The translations under genes and the position numbers were made by a program. From NCBI GenBank assembly GCA_026184415.1, contig CM047943.1, forward strand, positions 1,178,001 to 1,242,000: a stretch of 64,000 nucleotides of DNA, written 5' to 3'. The notes under the pieces were generated by a model. That model saw only the letters and a list, made by a program, of their open reading frames with translations, was not told where the DNA came from and made no database searches. Below, in pieces: positions 10,325 to 21,700 of the stretch. How positions within the stretch are numbered: the first letter of the stretch is position 1; each line of letters begins with the position of its first letter. The stretch comes from Trichothecium roseum. Taxonomy: Eukaryota > Ascomycota > Sordariomycetes > Hypocreales.

Positions 10325-12573
10325 CTAGAGCGTTGGTGCAGTGGCGATAAGTGTACCCATAACAGCCAAGCCGCCCAAAGCAGCATAACCGAAGACTTCC
10401 GCGACTCGCTGTAACTTGGCTGGGTGTTGAATACTGCGAGGACAGAGGTTCTGTGCGCGATGTGGCAATTCTAGGCTGCTAGTTGGAACTTCAATCTGTT
10501 CCGCAGGTACCAGCGTTGAGATGTGATCGGCCTTTCGCTTGGCGGATCCCGGGGTAGTATTTTCCACGGTTGTATCGTCTCTGATAGTAACGTCTTGCTT
10601 CTTCGGAGTTACGTTCTCGATTGCGTTCTCGGCTGCGTTCTCAGTTGCGTTCTCAGTGGCGGTCTCCGTGACGTCTTCAGTGGCGTCTTCAGTCGCGCTC
10701 TCCACAGATGCCTCTGCATGTTCATTGGTCGCACCATTGGGATCTTTCTCGCCCTTCTTCCGCAATGTTTCATCAGGAGTTTGTTGACACGCTACTTCTG
10801 GAAGCACGTCAGACGTCTGTTCAGTCGTACCATCCGGCTTCTGAGGATGGGATTTGACTTTTCTGGGGTCAACGCTTGGTGTAGGAAGGGTCCAAGGGTA
10901 TATGGCAACATTGTCTCGAGTTTCGTTTCCCACCGCACTCTGGTCGATCTTCTTGTGTTGTCCGAATTCATATGCTGACTTGAAGTCTGGGGAGAATGAC
11001 CCCAGTGAGGCATCAGTGCCATTCATAGCGAGATTCGGGAGAGCAGCGACCGGCTCCAACACTTCGAACCCAGGCCACATGGAGCGTACACTTGAAGACG
11101 TGTATTGCGGTACCGACGAATCATTTGGATTGCGCCTCCTGCGTGCATCCCGCATAGGCCGCCCAAAAGCGGTGGCAAATGTTTCCTTCGGAGGTCGCGG
11201 CTGCGGGGGGACAGACAAATCACGATATGAGATTGGTGCTTCCATTAGATGGTAGGTATCAATCTTAGCTTTGGGAGGGGTATATCCATAATCCATTGCC
11301 ACACTTCTCGGCGAGTAGTGGTAATCAGCACTACGATATGGCGTAGGAGCTGGTGGGCAGAGTGGATTAGTTGGCAAGGTCGTGGTATCAAAGTTATGAT
11401 AATACTCACGGCTCTGCCCCGTAGGAGACCCCATGTCAGTATTCATATCCACTTCCATGTCACTGCTGGATTTAGAGTCATCCTCCATCAGCGATATGGC
11501 ATCAGAATCCGGGTGCACAGTAGTATCGACGTCCGGCACCACGTTATGATTCGCATTATCCCCATCGGCCATCTCATTCGACCTGAAATTGACATCGTGG
11601 ACTGATGCGTCAGTCAAGTCGATTTCAGGGCTGGTAGCGCGTTCTCCAGCTACAGCTGCAGTGGATTTGACCTCATGCTGGTGCATAGAGAGGATCTGGG
11701 TGTCGTCGTCATCTTCAAATGGTGACTCATCATCAGTGCCATCACCATGATCGGACGATAGATCAATGAGCGCCGCGGGCGTGGTGAGGTCTATGGGGTT
11801 GGGCGTCTTTGAAGAGGGCAAAACCCCATGTGATAGGAGAGCGTTGGAACCATAGTCGAGGGCATCGTGTCTGTCGCTTCCTGCGTCTTCAGACTCGGAG
11901 TCATCAGGTACTTTGTAGACCTTGGGGCCATGATTGTGTTTGGCCGTTCCAAACATGATGTCGACAACAAGCACGCAAGGTCTGTAGTTGTTGCTTCCCC
12001 TGTCTACTTGCGTGCCGAGGGTGATGCTGTCACCAGCACTGAGCGGCCAATATACGTGCGATTGAACTCTGCAAGAGTTTAACAAGGTCCCGTGCAAGGA
12101 ACCGGAATCCTTGAGGAGGAGCTTCTATTTGAGTGGAAACCATGTCAGCAGTGCACTGGCGGGACATGTGGTGGGTAGCAAGCATATGCCAGTATTGACA
12201 GATAGCAAGGAGCGGGTTGAAAGTTATAATAATGGAAATTACCTTCTTATCCGAATCAAACTTAATATGAGCGTGGTTCCTCGAGATGACAGGACATTCA
12301 AACCAGAAATTGTCGACGGAGGCTTTGAGTGCTTCCTTGTGAGAGCTAGTGCGACCAATATGGACGACAGGCGTGTCTTTGGAGAGAAGAACTCGTCGCT
12401 CGGGCAGATCTTGGGTGATTGAACCAGGTCCCTGTACAGTCAGGGTGATAACAGCTAGAGGAGGCAGCGGAAGTAGTCAGCAATTATTGCATTAAGATGG
12501 CGACAAGAAGTAGATGGCGTGAAAAGTACATACCCTCGTCCTCGTACGTTGGATGGACTGGCGTAGTCATCAT
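10325..12573 (-). CDS. FHA-domain protein with C-terminal membrane anchor
   Basis: Three exons (12573-12534, 12454-12243, 12124-10325) encode 683 residues. The N-terminal 115 residues form a forkhead-associated phosphothreonine-binding domain: VVHIGRTSSHK, then CPVISRNHAHIKF, then KDSGSLHGTLLN. The Arg and Ser-Arg-Asn-His positions that bind phosphate are intact, while the usual NGT is HGT. A long, acidic and Ser/Thr-rich linker without clear folding follows. It includes eight tandem four-residue units of the form E-x-A/V-x (10611-10703). The last 22 residues (VFGYAALGGLAVMGTLIAT and a short end) make one hydrophobic segment running to the stop, which suggests a tail anchor in the ER or nuclear envelope. 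Known tail-anchored FHA proteins include the SLMAP/Far9-Far10 subunits of STRIPAK. That link is a guess, since no coiled coil is visible. Two ATGs are adjacent at 12573 and 12570. Confidence 0.8.
10611..10703 (-). repeat. 12-bp in-frame tandem repeat in the FHA protein gene
   Basis: About eight degenerate 12-bp units (type TTCTCAGTTGCG on the plus strand) encode ESAT-EDAT-EDVT-ETAT-ENAT-ENAA-ENAI-ENVT. The repeat stays in frame and its units differ mostly at single bases, as expected from slippage followed by drift. Confidence 0.9.
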
Positions 12574-14832
12574 GGGCCTCGCTAGATGCCACGATGGCAA
12601 GATGAAAGTAGTAGTATAAGTAGGTTCCGATAGAGGTGGCGAAGGAATGGTGGAGGTAAGGTGGAAAGAAACGTTTATTCAGGTTGCGGGTGGTAGAGAA
12701 GGTTCAAAAGTGATAGGCATAGAGTTTGTGTCAAGTGGTGAAGTGGTAAGACCGGTAGGCACCTAGGTAGGCAAGGAAAGTAAGGCAGTGACGAAACAAC
12801 TGGATAGCCTGGAAGCGTGCAGTGACTGGAAAGTTAATGCGCAGGCGCAATGTCTGGCCTGTAGCAGCTCGGAAGGAGCGCAGGTGCGATACTGAGTGAG
12901 GCAACGCCGCTGTAATCCGTACTCTGTACGGAGTATGGACGGACCATTTAGGTACTGGTACTCCGTAGTGATACTGCTAGTAGTAACCTTGAGACGCGGG
13001 GCACACATGCTGCCTTGTACTACAGGAGCTCCTGCCTTGATTACTGACCAATATCAGGCAAGCGGGCAGGCGAAAGGGTAGGCATCCAAATTGTGAGGGG
13101 CAACGAGTTGCACTACGAGTTCTCTGATTAGGCAGATTGGTGCCAGCAGAATTGCGAAATCCCCAGCTCACGCAAGCTGTCATGCATATCTTGCTCACGC
13201 GGTACTGCTCTTATCAGAACACAATTGGTGGTTCCTGTCAAGTTGATAAGAGGGTACGGAAGTATAGTGGGGAAGCCAAGACGGCCAAAGCGGGGCTCAA
13301 TGGACCTTGTCGCAACGTGGGGTTGGCTCGGGTTGCTTGATTGCGTGCACTCTCACACTCTCAGTCTCTCTCACACTCTAGCTGCTTAGGCCCGCTGCTC
13401 AGGCCCGCTGCTCAGGTCCGCTGCTCAGGCCCCATTCACTCACATTCCATGCAATCCATTTCCATCGTTCTGCCTTGCATGCTTTAGCTGCTATCTAGAA
13501 TATCCATTGCAGGACACGAGAAACAAGCCTAGGGCGAGCCGGTAGAGTTTGTTGTTTTTGACATTGTGAATTTCAAGGCTGCGCCTTGGTATAGGAAGAC
13601 GTTCGGGGGAAGAGAGGGGTTAAAGTAAGACCCAAGCTCCAAGGTCTGGAACCTTGGTGTGTGCGTGTGCGCCGCTCCAAAATCTTTACTGGATTAGATG
13701 TACACTTTGGGTTTCGGGCTTGCAGTCATCATAGATTTCGAGTGACAGCTGGATTGGAGCTGTTTGAGGTTCTGGAAGCCTTACCCTTTACTGATCAAAG
13801 GAGTGCATTCGGAAGCTCAGTTGCCGGGAATTCTACATTTCGAAAAACAACAGGCTATTTATTTCCTACATACCATAGCCCAGTATTCATTAATCCTCCA
13901 TGAGACCCATGCAAAGAGAATCCAATGTTAAGCTCAACCCCCCGAGGCCGGTTTGTTGAGCGGAGATTGTGATTGACTGTCGAGGAAGCGGGACACCAGC
14001 CAGACGTCACATGAAGCCAAGGTGGTAGTGGCGGAGGTGGTATCACCAACTGACGTACGACGGTACAACCCCAACAGTGGACACAGTGGACACAACAGTG
14101 GACACTACTCAAGCAAGTCGTCCAAGGCGCATGCAAAGACGGGGAAGTAAATTACATCGAGTTCATGCCGTCGTCCTACGATGCGGTCAAGGGTTACAAT
14201 ATCCTAAACCTGCACTTTCGGTGATGCGTCTATATTAAATCTTAGACGCCATCATCATGATCCAAAGTGCTTGCATGGCACTATTCCCACTTCCGATGGC
14301 GGGGGTGATTTCTTATTTGGTTGGTTTCATGCACGAATTCACGATCCGCACGCTAAAGCTAGCGAGCCTTGCCCCGCCCGAGATATCCATCAAAGCGTCG
14401 CCCGGAAATCGTGTCACAGATGAAGGATCATTTCGAGAGACGTCAGAAGGCTAACAGGGAACAAAAAAAAAGAAAATCGAAGAGCGATCGGTTAGCTCGT
14501 CCCTGTGGATTTGAATAAAGTCTACATATCTCAAGAAATAATCCCCCATGGGAATCCGGTGTACTCTGTATCAGGACTCCTGGCATAGATGTTGATGTTT
14601 GGGCATTGTGGTATTCTGGCCTTGAAACTTGGCGGATCGATGACGGGAAGCGTAAAAGCCCGATAACCACGATGTAATAGGGCAGCTAGCGATGAAGAGA
14701 ATATGCTCCTGTGATGTTATAAGGAAACACAACAGTTGATATTAAGGCTACCGGTGTTATTGTTTGATTACTAAAGTGCCACCATCCCTTGGGTCCTCCT
14801 TCCCTCTCGCCTATTATTCCTTGAAGTGCCCA
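12574..14832. other. intergenic with two short minisatellites
   Basis: No gene is supported in about 2.3 kb. Four copies of the 13-bp unit GCTGCTCAGGCCC (with single-base variants) are tandem at 13381-13432, and three copies of ACAGTGGACAC are near 14075-14105. Two TACTCCGTA/TACGGAGTA motifs lie at 12927 and 12959, about 350 bp upstream of the FHA gene start. Confidence 0.6.
13381..13432. repeat. 13-bp tandem repeat, four copies
   Basis: The unit GCTGCTCAGGCCC is repeated four times without gaps. The first copy has TTAGG for TCAGG and the third has GTCC for GCCC. It is intergenic and its function is unknown. Confidence 0.93.
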
Positions 14833-15772
14833 TTATTCACACTCATCGTACACCATCATCCACCAACTTGATATATATAGTAAAGTCGCTCTCAAACATT
14901 CAGCTGTATCTCCCACCAAACAATGACACCCTTGGTAAATTCGAGTGTTTTCAAAAACAACCCGCACCTCTAAAAAAAAGTATGATGTCCAGGAGCACCG
15001 CACTGCATCGTCCCGCCCATGTTGAACCACCAAGATAACCACGCGGGGGTCACCTCGAAGGGTTGGAACCTGGCCCGGTGATCTCACTAGTGTCCGGCGA
15101 AAGGGCGTACCATGGTCCGTGCTGCGACCAGAGTTCTTGCTCCAAGATTTCCGCCTGGGTCCATACACCTAGACCATTGCTGCTAGGAGATGGGGACGGG
15201 TGCGAGAATGGAGGAAACGTGTAATGGTCTTTGTGAACGGCGGGGCCTTCAACCCAAGGGGGGGATAGGAGGACATCTGGCGAGTGAACAGCGTTGAAGT
15301 CACTCTGCCAGCTGCCAACTTCACCACCAGCGCCCTCAGGCCAGGGATGGTTGGCGGTTTCATTGCCTGCATGGCGTCCTGGGTGTTCTTCATGGAAAGC
15401 GTTAGACCTGATGTCTAATGGCCCCAGGCTATGGTGATATGGGGTTTGGAGATACGGGCCGCTCCCGGGCCCACGGTACATTCTGCTCTGGAGATAGGCC
15501 CCCAGCTCGACGCAACTCTCGGTCCACAAGGTAGAGGCTAGGTCCTCGCCTCCGTCGGCGAGGTATCTCCTGCCTCTTCCTGCTTGTTTCTGAGATATAC
15601 CCGAGTTGGTAGATCCTTTTCCGGCACGAGAAGAGGGCGAATATCGGCAATGAAGCCCAACAGTTAGGCATCGGGAGCAGACAGGACGAAGCTTGGAGCA
15701 TTTGACTTTGGCGAGGAAGCAGCCATCACAGGACGCCCGGAGGCGAGGCTTTGATACTGTCTTTGGGGGCAT
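14833..15772 (-). CDS. short Zn2Cys6 transcription factor with AflR-like zinc cluster
   Basis: The start at 15772 is set by the zinc cluster, which begins about 15 residues later: LRASCDGCFLAKVKCSK, then VCSRCLTVGLHCRY. This is a perfect Cys-X2-Cys-X6-Cys-X6-Cys-X2-Cys-X6-Cys pattern followed by a basic Ser/Arg linker, as in AflR-type regulators of secondary-metabolite clusters. Two end models are possible. Unspliced, the frame runs 15772-15050 (240 residues). With a GTGAGA donor after 15088 and a T8AG acceptor before 14969, a second exon (14969-14833) gives 273 residues and adds a Cys-containing helix-like stretch (GCHCLVGDTAECLRA) that faintly recalls the AflR domain. Either way it is shorter than the roughly 400-450 residues usual for AflR. 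It may be truncated or have unseen further exons. No biosynthetic cluster is next to it. Confidence 0.7.
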
Positions 15773-18700
15773 GATGTTGAGTAATGTGCGGTATAGGGAT
15801 AGAGGGCTGACTGAGACAGGTTGGTAGAGAATATAGAGGAGGCTGCTTATAGTATATGCAATATAGTCTATGCACTTGTGATATATGACAAGAGAAGCAG
15901 GACATATGTAGAGCAACAAGGCTCTTTATTATATACATTCACAGCCTCCCCATACTTGCACATACTACACCAGACCCCTAAGCGCCTCACCCTCTCCCAC
16001 CCCTGTTCAGCACAGTGTATGCGGTTCCGGGATGGTCGCCTGACAATGCTACGGAAACGCTCAGCCAAGGCCTCAATGTGCAACCGCATTCGCCGAATGC
16101 GCTCTGGGATCGTCAAGGCAGACCGCAACCACGACTCCCCGAGCTGCACGTCTTTCAGTGGACGCCCTCGCCATAGGCCTCTAGGCGAGCTGGGAGGGAT
16201 GGGGGGAAAGGATGGGGGGCACTGCCAATAGCAACGACGACAATAAGACCCCAGGTCCGCCAGCTGTAATGTCCTCCAACGGAAAAATGCCAACCTCGTA
16301 AAATGGATGCATAGCGTTGGATCTACTACCGGAGATGTGGTTAAAGAGGGTGGAATGCCGCGAGAGGGCAGCGTACCCACGGGGCTACCAACCCTTGGCC
16401 ATGCAGTGCAATGCAATGTGTACGAGAAGGAAAAGAAAAAGGGAAATAAGAAAAGTAGGGCATCACCAAAAAGGGTTTGTATGTACGCACCGTCCTACGC
16501 AAACTATTGGTTTCTATTTTTCACTTTGGTCCTCCCTTGTCCCCTTTCCGCTACTTTTCGTTTCTTCCTTTTGTTTTTCCGCCAGTAGATCAACTAACAG
16601 ATAGCAAATACTAGACTACTCCGTACCGATTACTTACTTGCACATTACTTGTAGTACTATATGATAGGAATACTCGATGACGCATATGAATCAAATAAGA
16701 TGGTTCAAGCCCATCGGATTGCGGTTCCCTTTTGGTGAGCACGTGCCGATACAGATGCTGCAAGTCCTCGTCCACGATGAGCAGATACACTCTGCATTTG
16801 CATCGCTTTCCGAGAGATTAATGACTAGGTACGGCGACACTGGTAATTACCAACCAAATGTCGCCAATAATGAGCAAGGTCCTACTAGAATGCTACGTTG
16901 GCATTAGATTGATAAGTCCCGCAAGAGCAACCGAGATGTGATGTACCTACCAATTTACTAATTACAAACGACGGCAAGAGCTAACACCCCCCTTCCCTAC
17001 CTCCCTTACCTCTCTCTCTCTCTTTCTATCTCTTTCTCTTCCTTTGTTCTTCTTGTCCTGATCGCCAGAGAGGACATCGCTGACTTATTTCCGACACGAG
17101 ATATCACAAATCTTAAAAAAACCAAAACCCCTCAGAAATCTTCCTATTGGTGAATGTATTGCGGCTGACTCCAAAGGATAGCCCGACCCAACTCCGCTTA
17201 CGATCCGACTCAACCGGTGGCGGCTGCCTTCCCCCCCCCCCCCTCCATCCGCCCCAAGCTGAAAGAGCCAAGCATGCGGCCGACCCAAGCGACCCTGAAT
17301 ATAAAAGGCCAGACCTGCATAAAAGCACCCCGTCCCACCGCTCGTGTGTAACGGCGAACAGCAACAACTTTCCGAGAGGCGCCAGGGTTTACAACCAACC
17401 ATCTTGTCACGATCACTCTTCGACCAGCCCCTCCTGTATGTGCAATTGGCCCGATCATCTGCTGCACGGGTGAGGCAATTGCCAACTGTGGAAGCTCCTG
17501 GTGACCTGAGCCGACTTCGCCCATCTCGGGTGCCTAGTCGGCCGTGAAGGGTTCCCGGTGATGAAGTGGTTTGTTGGCACTTTTGGGATGCGGGATACAA
17601 GAGGGGAGGGGAGGGGAGAATAATTCTCTTGTCCTGCATTCAGCTCTTACGTGCCCGCGTCGATCCATGCCTTCCAGCTGTATGTGTATTCACGAAACCC
17701 CTTTGGGTTTCTCTTGTTGGCCTTTGTCCTTTTTTTTTCTTGGGTAGCGGCTGCAGTGCAACGGTCGAGCAGCAGCATGTCGGCGATAACACAAAAAACA
17801 AGTTATACCTCCGATGCAGGCTCACGACGGCCCGGGGAGGTAGACCTGACCCCGTTGAAAGCAAGAACGGCCAAGAGAGTCGGGACAAGGCACCTCAATC
17901 TAAGGGCTCGATCCTCAAAGCTCTCTGGGGGGTAAGCGAATCTTGCGACAGGGGTCTTGATCAGGGTACTCCACTCGAGGAATACGTTTGGCTGTTTACC
18001 TGATATTCTACCAGAGCTATACAGGCTCCCGAAGTCGAGATCAGTGGCACGATAGATTCAGTATCGTGGATCATAATTTCGGGGTGATGTAGAGGTTGCC
18101 ACGGACGCCTCCAGCTGCAGCAGAAAGGAACAGAAGTGTCGTACAGAGGACGAGACGGGATCTCTGATATCCGTTGCCATGGACAATCCGACGGCGTCAT
18201 TGTTGAGGCGCCCTTTACGGAGCAAAAGTGCAGCTACTGAACCATGCTCTCGCAATTTCCGTGTCAAGAGTCGAGGCTTGCAAGATCGTCAGTGGAGTGG
18301 CGACTATACGGTGTTATCTCTGGTCGGATGATGAATGATCTTGAAGACGTGGTTGATTCCAAGTTTTGATGACTTATTCTTCCAAGGTCAGTACACTTGC
18401 AGAGGGCAATGCAGCGAATGGTACGCACGAAGGTGCTAGACCAAACCCAGGCATTACTTGCAAGAGTCATAAGCACCGCCTCCATTTGCCACTCATATCC
18501 ACGAACAAGGCTAATGGCGTGTCCTCTCAATAGTTCGACAGCACAATTATGACTCCCAACGTGCCTAGGTCGCAGAAATCTAGGAAGATGGGAAATTACT
18601 AACCGCAGGGTTATTGTATCACCAAATAGGCAATGGCGTGATAAGCAATCCGACCACGACTCGCAACTTGAACATACACCCTGCCGCTGCTCTATTGCAG

Positions 18701-21700
18701 CTCGGGGAAAGGAAATAGGCAATGCCTCATAGCCCAACGGACACTGTGATTATAATCGGCCAGTTGCAATCAAAGGATGGAGGTATAGCTTGAGCAGCTG
18801 CCCGGAACTGGAGTAAGATTGCCGTAATAATTCCTGCCGGGCCCATTGGTCCATCGCTACGTGCCATCTATCACCTTTTCCAAAGTTAGCAATTCGGGTC
18901 TACCATCGTTGAGAAGCAGAGCCTTAGTTCACCTTTCTTATTGAGGGCCGGTCCAGGCTTGTACCAGTCCGTTCTACAGTGGATTTTCAATAGCGATGGT
19001 TTACCTTGAGAGTGACTACTCGCCATCATGAAGTCAACGTGGTAGTCACCAAGCCATGTGTGCCGCGGGTGGCCGGATCAGAGAGAAGATTGCTGGTTGA
19101 AATCCCATCAAGGCTGAAGTGGTTCTTCTCCTGCACAGGTAAAGGGCGAGATTGGATCTGCGACGTAGCAGTGAGTGGTTGCTGAACTTGGTGACAAACA
19201 GGCGTCCGCATCTCTACGTCGACAATACTAATTGAAGTTCATCTACGCAACGACAAAAGACAGGACTATTTCCCAACAGAGAGCCTCGCCAAAGGGCAGT
19301 ATCGAGGCAGCCAGCGGGGAAGCTAGTCTTCTTTTACATAAAACCTGTTGAAACAAAAGGAGATATGTTTATCAACAAGTATAATGAATGCATGGGGAGA
19401 TCCTACTAGGCCCCAGGCGTCATTTGCAGCCCGTGCTATGAAGCCCCACCATCTGCTCTGCCTATTTTTGTTTGGATTCAACTACATCCGTTCAAAATGG
19501 TTAGATGTTGAATAGCAGCTTAACATATACCCCTGGAGCCCCCTTCACAGCTGGGAGGTGGGGGGGTTCAGTGGGGTTAGCCTTGTTTTCCACAGCCTTC
19601 ACCTGTCAATGGTATTGTTTCTTTCTGAAACAATACCCTGGGGAGCAAATACGAGGAATACGAAAAACCGTCAAGACATAGCCTTCGCCAACGGCTCACT
19701 TTTGAGGGGCGGATAGCTCTGCCACAGCGGACTTTGGGTTGATGGGAGTCGGGCCGTGCCACATTGCCAGAGACAATGTGGAGGAGAAGGTTGATGGGAT
19801 TTCTATATTCGATCTCTGGGTACCATGTGGTACTCCGTACTTTTACACCTTTTCCTCTGTTTCACCCTCATCCTAGCCTCTTGTCTCTAATGGGCGCCAT
19901 TTACTGAAAGGTTGGTACGCCACCACATTTTTCCTTTTCTCCTCCATCTTGCGCAGTGTGTTAATTACTACAGAAGTTGGATATGAAGAGCAGCTCGATC
20001 AGCATCTCGATCAGCATCAGGGGTATCAAGTTATTAACCGCAAGCGAAAAAAGGCCCGGACGCTTGGACCAAATTTTCCCACGAGGCGGACGATCATGTT
20101 TAGGATAAGCGCCAGAGTCTGTGTTTACTTGCACGCTTATTTTGTGGGTTCTCTCAGTTACCGTTACAAGTCGCACGATATTTCCAACCCTAAAAATAAT
20201 ACCCGTCACTGTTCCCACCGGAAGGGGGAAGAAAGGGGAAGGGGGTGACAAGAATCATGGTTCGCGTTCGCTCGGCCTGCTGACCTATGGACAGGGCCAA
20301 TGATGTGCATCTCGTGTACATACCGTGCTTGTACGTACAAAGTACGCTCTTACCGATAGGTGACAAAGCCCGGAGGATTGCGAGACACTACGGGGATATC
20401 TATATGCCGGAGCACATCATCTCCGTTCTTCCTTGCTAGCAGTAGGGGGTTTCTCCTGCTTGGCGCTGCACACCTGACTGAGCTTCAAGTAAATATTCTA
20501 TTCCGGATTCACTCACCAGTCGAATCTGGCATGGTAGATTGTACTCCCGGATGTCTGATCACATTCTGGCTCCGGATCCCGCCATGCAAGAGACGAGGGT
20601 TGTCCGCTGTATTACGCATGCAACATCATATGCCTGTTGTAATCAACGGCATGGAGCCCCAACTCTCCATTCCGGTGATATACGGTGCAACACTCTAATT
20701 CGACGCTTCCCTCAGTCTTCCGTACACACGAGCGTGAGGCTCCCTGGATTGCACTTTCAAAGGCAAGGAGAGGGAGAATGGCCCATCTACAATGACCTCG
20801 AGAATGAATGGGTTGCACTCCCTCCCTCCTAACCTCTCCGGAAATTCCAATGACCAAAAGCTTCTCCAAGCTAGATATGCAGGAACAGTGGAACGGTTGG
20901 CACCAAGAGCGTCCATAGTGTGTTATGGGGAGATCAATAAAGTCTGATCTTTGGCGAGAGGTGCAAAATTATCACGCCATGGGGTCTCCACGCCTCTCAT
21001 CTAGCCGGAACTGCATGTCATCGCTTCAAAACAATACCAAGGACGAAAATCGGAGATTAATAGGACTAGACACATGTATCACGACGGAACATGTTCTTTT
21101 TTTATTCGATTCTGGGTGGTTGGGGCCCTTGCGACCCGGAATATGTACTCATGAAGCTCAAGCAAAGGGGGTTCGAAGTCGTGATACTCGAGTGCTCGGT
21201 AAGTTTTCCGACTTCCTATTACTAACATCACACCGCGCATCCGCCCCCGATGACAAACAGCTATTTTCGCAATTCTGCCTTTTTTGGTCGCTACACGAAT
21301 CACTCTCGAACCCACAGCGGGACGTTGGGGGTTGTTGGCGCAACTCGAAACCCGCCCCTTTGTCGCATTATTCTCCGTCAAGGTTGCTCCTCAGTGTTCC
21401 GCGTACGCTGCAGCAGAATACGTAGGAACGGGAGAGGCGGAGGGGGGTGAGGAGGGGGGGGCCCGGTGAGTCGGTGAGACGAGGGTTCGACGGTGCCCAC
21501 TCGTCGCTGCATCACCATTATTATTGTTTCCGTCGTTGACTCTTACAGAGCTTTGGCACGGTGATACAGTGAACGCGCCAGTTGCTAAATCTATACCATA
21601 TTTGGCACTCAGTGCGTGACACTCGGCCATCCCCCCAGCACATCGTGATCACGGTGTGTGAAGCAGGATGACCTTTGTTCACCATGAAGTTCTCAGTAAG

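Noticed and set aside
16700..16716. T-arm-like hairpin (GATGG-TTCAAGC-CCATC)
   Set aside because: The 5-bp stem and 7-base loop are correct for a T-arm, but no matching acceptor strand or other arms lie upstream, so it is a chance hairpin.
18264..18737. 157-codon minus-strand open frame
   Set aside because: No domain, no plausible splice partners and no coding-type composition, and it lies in a tract where such frames occur on both strands.
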